Shown in pieces: positions 18,553 through 27,857 of a stretch of DNA of 64,000 nucleotides. A model generated the notes under the pieces. It saw only the letters and a list, made by a program, of their open reading frames with translations. It was not told the origin of the DNA and ran no database searches. Source of the DNA: Zeimonas sp046347945 (GTDB lineage: Bacteria; Pseudomonadota; Gammaproteobacteria; Burkholderiales; Burkholderiaceae_E); assembly GCA_046347945.1 (NCBI GenBank), contig JAXMFB010000004.1:62001-126000 (forward strand), read 5' to 3'. Position 1 is the stretch's first letter, and each line of letters starts with the position of its first letter. The translations under genes were made by a program, and so were the position numbers.

Positions 18553-18631
18553 GATTCCCCCTCCAGCGCGGCACCGATTATGACGCGTCGTGCTACCGTC
18601 GCGGTCGGCCGCCAGCGCCGGTCCTTCGCCG

Positions 18632-19408
18632 ATGCTCCTGATCCTCAAGCTCGCTCTCGTCCCCGCCTCGATCCTGCTGGCATCGCTCGCAGCGCGTCGC
18701 TTCGGCCACGCGATCTCGGGCGTGCTGTCGGGACTGCCGCTGATCGCGGCGCCGGTGATCGGGGGCCTGCTGATCGACCTCGACCCGGCGCAGGTCGCGG
18801 CGATCGGCGCGGCGACGCTGGCCAGCGTGCCGGCCGCGATCGCGCACATCGTCGCGTTCGCCTGGCTGTCGCGGCGCCTGCCGTGGTGGGCGTGCCTGGC
18901 GGGGGCGGCGCTCGCGTTCGCGGCCGTCGGGTGGGTCGTCACCGCACCGGGCTGGCCATTGCCGCGGCTGGCCGGCGTCGCCGCCCCCTTCGTCGCGCTG
19001 GCGATCATGCCGCGGTCGCCGCGCCTGGCCGGCGGCGTGCACGTGCCGCGCGGCGAGATCGCGCTGCGCGTCGGCGCCGCCGTGGCGCTCGCGGCGGTCA
19101 TCATCCTCGGCGCCGACACGCTGCCGGCGCGCGTCAGCGGCCTGCTGCTGGCGTTTCCGATCACCGGCAGCATCCTGCCCAGCTTCACGCTGCCCGCCTA
19201 CGGCCACCCCGCGACGGTCAACCTGCTGCGCGGCTTCGCGAACGGCCTGATCGGCTTCACCACCTTCTTCCTCTTCCTTCCGGCGCTGCTCGGCGCCGGC
19301 GCGTCCCGCGCGGCGGCCTTCGTCGCGGCGCTCGCCGCCGCGGTGCTCGCCGCGTGGCTGGTGCACCGGTTCCGGAGCGCGACCGCGCGCCGGTCGCCGG
19401 AGCCCTGA
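18632..19408 (+). CDS. Conserved polytopic membrane protein of unknown function
   Basis: The 258-residue protein has about eight hydrophobic segments, beginning MLLILKLALVPASILLASLA. Other conserved-looking parts are GVLSGLPLIAAPVIGGLL and SGLLLAFPITGSILPSFTLP followed by AYGHPATVNLLRGFANGLIG. The repeated glycine/proline-rich SGLPLIAAP and FPITGSI pattern suggests an internally duplicated transporter. I do not recognise a named family. The start at 18632 is preferred over 18590 because the first helix begins there. It is divergent from the DUF3147/ClC pair with an 80-bp gap. Confidence 0.65.
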   Translation: MLLILKLALVPASILLASLAARRFGHAISGVLSGLPLIAAPVIGGLLIDLDPAQVAAIGAATLASVPAAIAHIVAFAWLSRRLPWWACLAGAALAFAAVGWVVTAPGWPLPRLAGVAAPFVALAIMPRSPRLAGGVHVPRGEIALRVGAAVALAAVIILGADTLPARVSGLLLAFPITGSILPSFTLPAYGHPATVNLLRGFANGLIGFTTFFLFLPALLGAGASRAAAFVAALAAAVLAAWLVHRFRSATARRSPEP

Positions 19409-19476
19409 CCGCCGCGCGCCGCGGCACGTGACGGGTTTCGCACCCGGGCGTCGCCGACTGGCCTATCCTTGGCCCG

Positions 19477-20277
19477 ATGAAGCCGTCGCTGCTCGCGTCC
19501 GCGCTCGCCTGTGCGATCGCCTGCTGCGCGCTGCCCGCGCGCGCGCAGGGCGCGGCCGCGCTTCCACCGCCCCCGCAGCCGGTGCCCGGCTCGCTGCTCG
19601 ACCGGGGCGCGCTGGCGCCGCACGGCGGCGCGCCGGCTACCGCCGCGCCCGCGAAACGACGCGCCACCAGCGGCACCGGCTTCTACGTGACCGTCGAAGG
19701 CCACCTGGTCACCAACCACCACGTCGTAGACGGCTGCCAGCGGCTCGTGCGCGGCGACGGCGCGGCACTCGCCGTCGTCGCCACCGACCCGAAGAACGAC
19801 CTGGCGCTGCTCAAGGGGCCGCCAGTGATCGACGCCGCGCTGCTGCGCGCCGACTCCGATGCGCGCCAGGGCGAGGACGTGCTGACCTACGGTTTCCCGC
19901 TGCAGGGCATGCTGTCTTCGTCGGGCCAGCTCGGCGCCGGCATGGTGACGGCGCTCGCCGGCCTGCGCGACCTTCCGGGACAGCTGCAGATCGACGTGCC
20001 GGTGCAGCCCGGCAACAGCGGCGGGCCGCTGCTCGACCGCCGCGGCCAGGTGATCGGGGTCGTGGTCGCCAAGCTCAACGCGCTTCGCGTCGCGCAGATG
20101 ACCGGCGACATCCCGCAGAACATCAACTTCGCGGTCAAGCTCGCGCCGGTCAAGGCGCTGCTCGATGCGCAGGGCGTGCGCTACGCGACGGGCCCGGCCG
20201 GCGCCCGGCCGCTGTCGAACTTCGAGGTCGCCGACGTGGCGCGCGCGTTCACGACGCCGGTGTTCTGCCAGCGCTGA
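19477..20277 (+). CDS. Secreted trypsin-like serine protease (S1C/DegP-like, no PDZ)
   Basis: The 266-residue protein has a signal peptide (residues 1-24, ending ALPARAQ) and a proline-rich spacer. Its chymotrypsin-fold domain has a complete triad: His82 in VTNHHVVDG, Asp108 in PKNDLALLKG and Ser181 in VQPGNSGGPLLDRRG. The domain resembles that of DegP/HtrA but no PDZ domain follows. The C-terminus ends soon after FAVKLAPVKALLDAQGVRY. It probably acts in the periplasm; the substrate is unknown. Convergent with mgtE, 12-bp gap. Confidence 0.85.
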   Translation: MKPSLLASALACAIACCALPARAQGAAALPPPPQPVPGSLLDRGALAPHGGAPATAAPAKRRATSGTGFYVTVEGHLVTNHHVVDGCQRLVRGDGAALAVVATDPKNDLALLKGPPVIDAALLRADSDARQGEDVLTYGFPLQGMLSSSGQLGAGMVTALAGLRDLPGQLQIDVPVQPGNSGGPLLDRRGQVIGVVVAKLNALRVAQMTGDIPQNINFAVKLAPVKALLDAQGVRYATGPAGARPLSNFEVADVARAFTTPVFCQR

Positions 20278-20289
20278 CCCGCGGGCGGC

Positions 20290-21813
20290 TCAGCGGAACA
20301 GCAACGTCGCCAGCCCCAGGAAGATCAGGAACCCCATGCTGTCGGTGCTGAACGTGAGCAGCACCGACGAGCCGATCGCCGGATCGCGGCCGAGTCGCTC
20401 GAGCGTGATCGGCACGGCGAGCGCGATCAGCGCGCCCACCAGCAGGTTCAGCACCATCGCCAGCGTCATGGTCAAGCCGAGCAGCACGCCGTACGGGGTG
20501 TCGCGGTAGAGCAGCCAGGCGACCATCCCGGCCATGCCTCCCCAGACGAGTCCGTTCAATGCGGCGACCGCGAGCTCCTTCAGCAGCAGCCGACGCGCGT
20601 TGGACATCGTCACCTGCCCGAGCGCGATCGAGCGGATGATCAGCGTCATCGTCTGGTTGCCCGAGTTGCCGGCGATGCCGGCGACGATCGGCATCAGCGT
20701 CGCGAGCGCCACCACCCGCTCGATCGTGCCGTCGAAGGCGCTGATCACGCGCGAGGCGAAGAACGCGGTGCACAGGTTCAGCGCCAGCCACAGCCAGCGG
20801 TTCTTCGCCGACGCCCATACGCCCGCGAACAGGTCTTCCTCCTCGCGCAGACCGGCCTTGGCGAGCATCTCGGACTCGCCCTCCTCGCGGATCAGGTCGA
20901 GCACTTCGGCCACCGTGACCCGGCCGATGACGCGGTTGCGCGGATCGACCACCGGCGCCGAAACGAGGTCATAGCGCTCGAACGCGTGCGCCGCCTCGCT
21001 CGCGTCCTCCAGCGGCTGCAACGTCAGCAGGTCGCGGCGCATGACGTCCTCGACCAGCACGTCGGGCTGGTTGATCAGCAGCCGGTCGAGCGGCAGGCCG
21101 CCGACCAGCTCGCCGCGCTCGTCGACGACGTAGACCTGGTCGGTGTGGTCGGGCAGCTCCTGCAACCGGCGCAGCTCGCGCAACACCATGTCCAGGGTGT
21201 AGCCCTGCTGCACCGTGATCGCCTCGAAGTCCATCAGCTCGCCGACCGATCCCTCGGGGAACGACATCGACGCGCGCAACTGCTCGCGCTCTTCCTGCGA
21301 GAGCCCGCGGCGCACCTCCTCGACGACGTCGGTCGGCAGGTCGGGAGCGAGCTCGGCGATCTCGTCCGCGTCGAGGGTCTCGACCGCGTCGACCAGTTCC
21401 TCGCGATCCATCGAGCGGATCAGCGACTCGCGCACCGATTCGGAGACCTCGAGCAGGATCTCGCCGTCGCGCTCGGCCTTCACCAGGTCCCAGACGATCA
21501 TCCGCTGCTCGAAGGGCAGCGCCTCGAGGATGAACGCGACGTCGGCCGGATGAAGCGAATCGAGGCGAGCGCGCAGCTCGTTCAGGTGCTGGCGCTCGAC
21601 CAGCTGCTCGACCAGTTCGTGGCGCTCTTCGGCCTCGCCGTGGCGCTGCCGGTGCGCGATCTCGAGCACCAGGTCGTGGCGCCGCAGCAGGTCCTGCACT
21701 TCGGCGAGCGCGCGCGACGCCTGCTCGGGATCGCGCGGCTGCGGCATGGCCGGCGCGTCGTCGGGGCGCTCTTCGGCTGGGTCAGCCCGGATGTCGGCGT
21801 CTTGATCGGCCAT
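20290..21813 (-). CDS. mgtE: Magnesium transporter MgtE
   Basis: The 507-residue protein has the MgtE order. An N-terminal superhelical domain reads LHPADVAFILEALPFEQRMI. Paired CBS domains follow (DQVYVVDERGELVGGLPLDR and VSAPVVDPRNRVIGRVTVAE). Five C-terminal membrane helices include LMPIVAGIAGNSGNQTMTLI, the conserved ion-binding region. In this family cytosolic Mg2+ binding to the CBS/N domains closes the pore. The ATG at 21813 is chosen since upstream reading is not homologous. It lies 10 bp after mtgA on the same strand. Confidence 0.94.
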   Translation of the reverse strand: MADQDADIRADPAEERPDDAPAMPQPRDPEQASRALAEVQDLLRRHDLVLEIAHRQRHGEAEERHELVEQLVERQHLNELRARLDSLHPADVAFILEALPFEQRMIVWDLVKAERDGEILLEVSESVRESLIRSMDREELVDAVETLDADEIAELAPDLPTDVVEEVRRGLSQEEREQLRASMSFPEGSVGELMDFEAITVQQGYTLDMVLRELRRLQELPDHTDQVYVVDERGELVGGLPLDRLLINQPDVLVEDVMRRDLLTLQPLEDASEAAHAFERYDLVSAPVVDPRNRVIGRVTVAEVLDLIREEGESEMLAKAGLREEEDLFAGVWASAKNRWLWLALNLCTAFFASRVISAFDGTIERVVALATLMPIVAGIAGNSGNQTMTLIIRSIALGQVTMSNARRLLLKELAVAALNGLVWGGMAGMVAWLLYRDTPYGVLLGLTMTLAMVLNLLVGALIALAVPITLERLGRDPAIGSSVLLTFSTDSMGFLIFLGLATLLFR

Positions 21814-21823
21814 GGATCGCGCT

Positions 21824-22546
21824 TCAGGGAGGATCGACCGACCCCATCCAGCGGCCGACGATCGCGGCGCGGCGGGCAAGCGCCGCCGAGCCGCGGTTGA
21901 CGTCATAGTAGCGCGGCCGCGGCAGCATCGCGGCCATTCGCGCGGCCTGCCAGGGCGCGAGTTGCGCGGCCGACACGCCGAAGTAGTGCCGCGCGCCGGC
22001 TTCGGCACCGAACACGCCGACGCCCCACTCGGCGACGTTCAGGTAGAGCTCGAGGATGCGGCGCTTGGTCATCACGGTCTCGATCATGTAGGTGATGACC
22101 AGCTCCTGCCCCTTGCGCAGGTAGCTGCGCTCGCCGGACAGGAACAGGTTCTTGGCCAGCTGCATCGTGATCGTCGAGCCGCCGCGCACGACGCGTCCCC
22201 GCCGCTGGTTCTGCTCCCAGGCGCGCTCGATCGCGTCCCAGTCGACGCCGTCGTGGCCGGTGAAGTTGGCGTCTTCGGCTGCGATCACCGCGCGCTTGAG
22301 GTGCCGCGAGACCTGCTCGTAGGGCACCCAGCGCTGCTGCAGCTGCCTGCGCGGGTCGCTCTCGCGCAGTCGTGCCAGTTCCCGCTTCATGAACGGAGTC
22401 GGGCCGGGGTCGAAGGCGTTCCACCACAGCACGTGAGCGAAGAACCACAGCTGCACGGCGAGCATCGCGGTGAGGGCCAGCACCACGGCCATGCCCGCGA
22501 CGCGCAGCGCGCGCCGCCAGGGCGACCTGGATGCGGATCGCGCCAC
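21824..22546 (-). CDS. mtgA: Monofunctional biosynthetic peptidoglycan transglycosylase
   Basis: This 240-residue GT51 enzyme polymerises lipid II into glycan strands at the inner membrane. It has one N-terminal membrane helix (about residues 17-41). Catalytic Glu91 is in AVIAAEDANFTGHDGVDWDA, and GGSTITMQLAKNLFLSGER and RRILELYLNVAEWGVGVFGA complete the GT51 motifs. No transpeptidase domain is present. The gene lies 8 bp downstream of aroE in the minus-strand run rnb–tonB–aroE–mtgA–mgtE. Confidence 0.95.
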   Translation of the reverse strand: MARSASRSPWRRALRVAGMAVVLALTAMLAVQLWFFAHVLWWNAFDPGPTPFMKRELARLRESDPRRQLQQRWVPYEQVSRHLKRAVIAAEDANFTGHDGVDWDAIERAWEQNQRRGRVVRGGSTITMQLAKNLFLSGERSYLRKGQELVITYMIETVMTKRRILELYLNVAEWGVGVFGAEAGARHYFGVSAAQLAPWQAARMAAMLPRPRYYDVNRGSAALARRAAIVGRWMGSVDPP

Positions 22547-22554
22547 CGCGGCGC

Positions 22555-23442
22555 TCAGCCGGCCTCGGCTGCGAGCTCGGCGCGCAGCGCCTCGTAGACC
22601 GGCGCGGTGAGCGGCCGCACGCCGCGCCAGACGAGGAACGACTCGGCCGCCTGCTCGACGAGCATGCCGAGCCCGTCGCAGGCGCGCGGGCGGCCCGCCG
22701 CCCGCGACTGCGCGACGAAGGCGGTCTCGCGCGCGGAGTAGAACATGTCGTAGGCCAGCGCGGCGCCGGCCAGCACCGCGTCGTCGATCGGCAGGCGCTC
22801 GCCGGCGAGCCCGGCCGAGGTCGCGTTGACCACCAGGTCGAAGCCGTCGCCGATCCCGTCGAAGCCGCAGCCGTGAACTCGCTCGCGAAGCGGCGTGGCA
22901 GGCCCGGTGGGCGCGCCGGCGTCCGGGGCCTGCGCAGCGGCCGAGCGCACGAACTCGTCGACCAGCGCGACCGCTCGCGCCGCGGTGCGGTTGGCGATCG
23001 TCACCCGGGCGGCGTCGGCCTCGAGCAGCGGCCCGAGCACGCCGCGCGTCGCGCCGCCCGCACCGAGCACCAGCACCGAGCGGCCCGCCAGCGGCAGGCC
23101 GAGCCGCGCCTCGATGTCGCGCACCAGCCCGGCGCCGTCGGTGTTGTCGCCGAAGGCCCCGTCGGCGTCGAAGCGAAGCGTGTTGACTGCCCCGGCAGCC
23201 TGCGCGCGGGGGCTACGCCGCGCCGCCCAGGCGAACGCCTCGAGCTTGAACGGCAAGGTCACGTTCAGGCCGCGGCCGCCCGCGTCACGGAAGCGCTCGA
23301 CGGCCTCGACGAAACCGTCGAGCGGCGCGAGCAGCCGGCCGTACTCGATGTCGTGTCCGGTCTGTTTCGCGAAGCGCGCATGGATCGACGGCGACCGGCT
23401 GTGCGCGACCGGGTTGCCGACGACCGCGTAGCGATCGGTCAT
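22555..23442 (-). CDS. aroE: Shikimate dehydrogenase (NADP+)
   Basis: The 295-residue enzyme reduces 3-dehydroshikimate to shikimate in aromatic amino acid synthesis. Key features are the substrate site VVGNPVAHSRSPSIHARFAK, catalytic Lys66 in GLNVTLPFKLEAF, Asp102 in FGDNTDGAGLV and the NADP loop VLVLGAGGATRGVLGPLLEA with ANRTAARA. A loop of about 30 residues before GDGFDLVVNATSAGL makes it somewhat longer than E. coli AroE (272). Its ATG overlaps the tonB-like stop by 4 bp (ATGA), indicating coupling. Confidence 0.95.
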   Translation of the reverse strand: MTDRYAVVGNPVAHSRSPSIHARFAKQTGHDIEYGRLLAPLDGFVEAVERFRDAGGRGLNVTLPFKLEAFAWAARRSPRAQAAGAVNTLRFDADGAFGDNTDGAGLVRDIEARLGLPLAGRSVLVLGAGGATRGVLGPLLEADAARVTIANRTAARAVALVDEFVRSAAAQAPDAGAPTGPATPLRERVHGCGFDGIGDGFDLVVNATSAGLAGERLPIDDAVLAGAALAYDMFYSARETAFVAQSRAAGRPRACDGLGMLVEQAAESFLVWRGVRPLTAPVYEALRAELAAEAG

Positions 23443-24353
23443 CGGCGTTCGGGCTCGGGGGGGCGCGCCGAAGCGGTCTCGAGCGAATCGTTGGTGAACG
23501 TCCAGGTGCGCACGATCTGCAGGATGTCGCCTTCGCGCGCCATCTCCGGCGTGAAGCGCTCGTATGGAGCGCCGGCGTAGACGATCTTCTTGACCGCGCG
23601 ATTGAGCACTTCGTACTTCGACTTGCGGTTGATGATCACGTCGACCACGTTGCCGTGCTTGTCGATCTCCACCGTGATGATCAGCGAGTCGTACAGCTTC
23701 CCGCGCGCCTCGGGCGGATAGCGCTCGGTGCCGAGCCGTTCGATGCGTGCCGCCCACTCGTCGACGTAGCGCGCGTAGCTCACGCCGACCGCGTTGATTC
23801 CGTAGGTGAGCCGCTTCGGGCGCTTGTTGTAGTCGGAGACCTGGCGGTCGATCTGCGCCTGCAGCCGCGCGATCACCGTGTCGACGTCCTTCTCGTCGTC
23901 GCCCGACGACGCCCCGCGCGGTTCGTCGGAACGCTCGCCCTCGCGCACGTAGGCCTGCGGGCCGCGCGCGAGCGCCAGCAGCTTGCGCTGCTGCGCCTCG
24001 AGTTCGGCCACGCGCTGCCGCCGCCGCACGATGTCCTCGCCGTCGCGCGCCTGCAGTTCGGCCGGCAACGGCGAGCGCGCGCGCCCGGTGTCGCGGTCGC
24101 CGCCGCCTTCCATGCTGACCTGCGCGGCGACCTCGGGCTTGAGCGGCTTCGCGTCGGTGCGCGCGTTGAGCAGGATCACCTCGAGCTGCGGATCGATCGG
24201 CTTGAACTTCAACGGCGCCGGCGGCGTGAAGCGCAGCATCAGCACCACCGCGTGCAACAGCACCGAGACGACGATCGCGAAGGCCAGCGGGTCGCGGCGC
24301 CACAGCTCGGCCGGCGAGAGCCGGCGCGGCCAGTCGATCAGGGTGGGTTTCAC
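23439..24353 (-). CDS. TonB-like energy transducer
   Basis: The 304-residue protein has a cytoplasmic start and one membrane anchor (about residues 24-41, AFAIVVSVLLHAVVLML), then a Pro/charged periplasmic linker with a coiled-coil region (VRRRQRVAELEAQQRKLLAL). A C-terminal TonB domain includes RYPPEARGKLYDSLIITVEI and DKHGNVVDVIINRKSKYEVL. TonB proteins couple proton motive force to outer-membrane transporters. No exbB/exbD genes adjoin it. The Burkholderiales order between rnb and aroE suggests a housekeeping rather than siderophore-specific copy. Confidence 0.85.
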   Translation of the reverse strand: MKPTLIDWPRRLSPAELWRRDPLAFAIVVSVLLHAVVLMLRFTPPAPLKFKPIDPQLEVILLNARTDAKPLKPEVAAQVSMEGGGDRDTGRARSPLPAELQARDGEDIVRRRQRVAELEAQQRKLLALARGPQAYVREGERSDEPRGASSGDDEKDVDTVIARLQAQIDRQVSDYNKRPKRLTYGINAVGVSYARYVDEWAARIERLGTERYPPEARGKLYDSLIITVEIDKHGNVVDVIINRKSKYEVLNRAVKKIVYAGAPYERFTPEMAREGDILQIVRTWTFTNDSLETASARPPEPERR

Positions 24354-24374
24354 CGCGCGCCCTCTCCGCCCGCT

Positions 24375-26341
24375 TCAGGCCGCCTGCTCGGCGAGCGCAT
24401 CCTCGCCGTCGGCGACCGGCTGGTCGGCGCCGGACGGTTCGGCTGCCGCGCCGAGTTCGACGAAGCGCGCGTCGATCGAGAGGTCGACTTCGTCGGTGGC
24501 GAGCAGGTCGACCACGATGTGGCGTCCCGGCGCGATCGCCGGCGCACCGGGCAGCCGGAAGTACAGCGGCGCGTCGACGAGCCGACCAGGTCGTCGCGCA
24601 CCGCGACGGCCTGCGCGCGGCGCAGGCCTTCCTGGCCGATCCAGCGCAGGCACCAGTAGCGCTCCATGCGGTGCTGGAAGTCGAGATACGCGGCATAGCG
24701 CGCCTCGAACGCGCTGATGATCGAGAACAGCTCGGCGTCGTTGTGGGCGAACGGGGGCTTCTCGCCGGCGAGCACCGCGAGCAGCTGCCGCTGGTTGACC
24801 AGGTCCGTGTAGCGCCGCAGCGGCGACGTGGTCCACATGTACTGGGGCACGCCGAGGCCCTGGTGCGCCGCCGGGTGGGTGCCGCTCTTCACGCGTCCGG
24901 CCAGCTGCGAGCGGTAGATGCCGGGCACGCCGTGGTCGGCCAGCATCAGCGCCCACTCGCTGTTGGCGAGGATCATCATCTCGGCGACGATGCGGTCGAG
25001 CGGCGCGTCGCGGCGGCGCTGCACGATGCGCACCCGCTCGTCGCCGTCGGCGCGGTCGATGTAGAAACTGAAGTCGGACCTGAAGCGCGGCTCGGGCTTG
25101 CCGCGCACCCGCTCGCGCTGCGCGCAAAGCGCCAGCGTCAGGCGCCAGAGCACGCGCAGCGCCTGCCCGTGCGGGTGCCGGATCGGCGCGTCCCCGCCCA
25201 GCGTGTCTTCGTCGAGCGCATCTTCGCCGAGCGCGCCGTCGAGCAGGTCGTGGCGCAGGTTGTCGACGACGCGGATGCGCTCGACGCGCGAGAATCTCGA
25301 GACGATGCGTTCGCCCTGCGCGTCGAGGTCGACGTACAACGACAGCGCCGGCGCCTCGCGCCCGGCGTCGAGCGAGAAGGCGCCGATCAGCGCCTCGGGC
25401 AGCATCGTGACCTTGTCGCCGGGCATGTAGATCGTCGACATGCGCTCGCGCGCCAGCATGTCGAGTTCGCGTCCCGGCGCGATCGCCAGCCCCGGTGCGG
25501 CGATGTGCACGCCGACGCGCCAGCGTCCGTCGGGCAGCGGCTGCACCGACAGGCAGTCGTCGATCTCGGTAGTGGTCGAGTCGTCGACCGAGAAGGCCTC
25601 GACTTCGGCCAGCGGCAATGCGTCGAGCCGCGCAGCCGTATCGGCGAGCGCGTCGTCGCGCACGGCGAACCCGAATCCGTGCGGGAAATACTCGGCGGCG
25701 AAGCGTGCGACGTGCAGGCTGCGCGGTGATTCGAAGGCGCCCAGCCCCAGCAGCAGCCGCTCCGGCGTCTGCCGCGTGAGCGCCAGCGCGCGCTCGAACG
25801 CCTTCCAGGCGAGCGAGGCCTTGTCGGGCCGCGCCACGAGCTGCGCGGCCTGTTCGGCGATCTCCGGCGGCAACTGCCCGGACGCCATCGCCCGCGCCTG
25901 CTCCTCGATCGCCTCCTCCTGGAGCCGGCGCCGCTCGATGGCCGCGAGCGCCGCCTTCAGGGTTTCGGGCGGCGCAGGACGAAAGCGCCCACGGCCCTTG
26001 CGATGGAAGTGAACCGGCGCGCCGTGCAGCTCGAGCAGCAGTGCGGTGGCCTCGACCGGGCCCGGCGCGTGGCCGAAGTAGTCGGCGGCGAGCTCCTCGA
26101 AGCCGAATTCGCGCTGCGGCGCGCACTCCCACAGGAAATCGATGTCGATGTCCGCGCACAGGCTGCGCGCCGCGGGCAACAGCGCCTCCGCGGCCGGCGC
26201 GTCGAAGCGCAGCAGCACGTGCGCCGACTTGATCTTCACGCGCTTGCCGCTGGGCAGTTCGACCTGCAGGCTGGCGCCCGTCTCGGACATGACCGAACCG
26301 GCCTTGAAGTCGCCGTTGTCGTCGAACAGGAGGTGCTTCAT
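24375..26341 (-). pseudogene. RNB-domain exoribonuclease (RNase II/R family), one frameshift near the 3' end
   Basis: The start MKHLLFDDNGDFKAGSVM is followed by a full RNB catalytic region. Visible parts include VDDSTTTEIDDCLSVQPLPD (metal-binding acidic cluster), GDKVTMLPEALIGAFSLDAG and QYMWTTSPLRRYTDLVNQRQ. The frame changes near 24583: AVAVRDDLV continues as RLVDAPLYFRLPGAP in the next frame when one base is added (tcggctc to tccggctc). The restored length is 655 residues. The catalytic core is upstream of the break, so a truncated but active protein is imaginable. A single deletion in a two-base homopolymer suggests sequencing error. It lies upstream of the tonB-like gene. Confidence 0.85.
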
Positions 26342-26502
26342 CTGGCGGTCGATTATAGAGGGGCCGTGCCCGCGGACCAGGGCGTCCGTCGGCGGGCGCT
26401 CGCCGGCCGACGTCCCGGCCGGGGCCGATCCGGGATCGCCGTGGCCGGCGGACGCCCGGGCCGGTTCACGCGCCGTCGAGGTCCACCGGCGCGCGGCGCA
26501 GC

Positions 26503-27243
26503 CTACAGCATGATCCCGCCGGACACCTCGATCACCGCACCGTTGATGTACGAGGCCTCGTCCGAGGCCAGGAACGCGTAGACGCTGGCGATTTCGTCGG
26601 GCTGGCCGAGGCGGCCGAGCGGCACCTTCTCGACCATCTTCTGCATGACCGCGGGCGGGATCGAATCGAGGATCGGCGTGGCGACGAACCCCGGACAGAC
26701 GGCGATCGCGCGCACGCCCTTCGGGCCCAGTTCGCGCGCCCAGGTCTTGGTGAAGCCGATCAGCCCCGCCTTGGTCGCCGCGTAGTTGGTCTGGCCGAAG
26801 TTGCCGTAGAGCCCGACCACCGAGGACGCGTTCAGGATGACGCCCGAACCCTGGACGATCATCGTGTCGGCGACGGCCTGCGTGCACAGGAACACGCCCT
26901 TCAGGTTCACGTCGATCACGCGGTCGAACTGCTCCGCGCTCATCTTCACCAGCCGTGCGTCCTGCGTGATCCCGGCGTTGTTCACCAGACAATCGATGCG
27001 GCCCCAGGCCGACTTCACCGTCGCCACCATCGCCGCCACGCTCGCGGCGTCGGTCACGTCCAGCTGCACGCCGATCGCCTCGGCGCCGGTCGCGACGAGG
27101 GCCGCGCGCGCCGCGTCGACCCGCCCGGCATCGAGGTCCGCGATCGCCACCCGTGCGCCCTCGCGGGCGAACTTGCGTGCCGTCGCCATCCCGATCCCGC
27201 CGGTCGCCCCGGTGATGATCGCCACCTTGTCCTTCAGTCTCAT
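26503..27243 (-). CDS. FabG/PhbB-type 3-oxoacyl reductase (short-chain dehydrogenase)
   Basis: The 246-residue SDR has the NADP(H) motif TGATGGIGMATARKFAREGA, the NNAG motif in DCLVNNAGITQDARLV, the Ser-Tyr-Lys catalytic set (LNASSVVGLYGNFGQTNYAA with YAATKAG), and the C-terminal SGGIML. The fold-wide sequence is typical of FabG (fatty-acid elongation) and of acetoacetyl-CoA reductase PhbB. Which one cannot be resolved here, as no acp, fabF or phaC gene adjoins. The ATG overlaps the TGA of the YqiA-like gene (ATGA). Confidence 0.85.
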   Translation of the reverse strand: MRLKDKVAIITGATGGIGMATARKFAREGARVAIADLDAGRVDAARAALVATGAEAIGVQLDVTDAASVAAMVATVKSAWGRIDCLVNNAGITQDARLVKMSAEQFDRVIDVNLKGVFLCTQAVADTMIVQGSGVILNASSVVGLYGNFGQTNYAATKAGLIGFTKTWARELGPKGVRAIAVCPGFVATPILDSIPPAVMQKMVEKVPLGRLGQPDEIASVYAFLASDEASYINGAVIEVSGGIML

Positions 27244-27856
27244 GTCTGCTCCGCAGGAAGTTCCGGATCCGGTGCACCGCCGGTCATGCCCGCGAACTCG
27301 AGCACCCGCCCGGCGAGCGTGTCGAAGTCCGACAGGCCGTGATCGCTGCCCTCGAGCAGGATCGTCGCCACGCCGGGATACCTGGCGACCATCTCGCGCC
27401 AGTCGAGCAGCTCGTCGCCCTTGGCGGCGACCAGCAGGTAGCGCTGCGGCCAGGTCGGCGCACCGACCTGCAGGCGCGCCAGCTCGTCGAGGTAGCGCGG
27501 CTCGGGCAAGCTCGCCGTCGCCGTGATACATGCGCTGCGCCCCGGTATGCGCGCGAGGTCGCGCGCGGGAAAGATCGCCGGATTGAGCAGCACTGCGCGA
27601 CAGCCGCAACGCTCGGCCAGCCAGGTCGCGTAGTAGCCGCCGAGCGAGCTGCCGACCAGCGTGGCCGCCTCCAGGGCGATGTCGCGCAACACCCCTCGAT
27701 CGCCGCGGCCGGCGAGGCCGGCAGCTGCGGACAGACGAAGCGTGAAGCCAGGCCGCGCTCGGCCATCCGGTCGGCGAGCAGCCGAGCCTTGAACGATTGC
27801 GGCGACGACCGGAAGCCGTGCAGGTAGACCAGGCGCGGTCGCGCGGCCGTGGCCAT
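27240..27856 (-). pseudogene. YqiA-like esterase, frameshifted
   Basis: The N-terminal LVYLHGFRSSPQSFKARLLA and the nucleophile region LVGSSLGGYYATWLAERCG mark a YqiA/UPF0227-type alpha/beta hydrolase. Asp and His regions follow (EGSDHGLSDFDTLAGRVLEF). The first frame break is at the C run 27692-27695: adding one base joins AAAIEG to VLRDIALEAATLVGSS. Around 27500-27545 the motif GAQRMYHGDGE is found in yet another frame, implying two further compensating indels. The restored length is about 205 residues. It overlaps fabG/phbB by 4 bp and follows mpl with a 1-bp gap, so it belongs to one operon. Confidence 0.78.
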
Positions 27857-27857
27857 C

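Noticed and set aside
24575..24600. Programmed frameshift in the RNB exoribonuclease
   Set aside because: No slippery heptamer or downstream structure is apparent, and the same one-base-loss pattern occurs in unrelated genes nearby.
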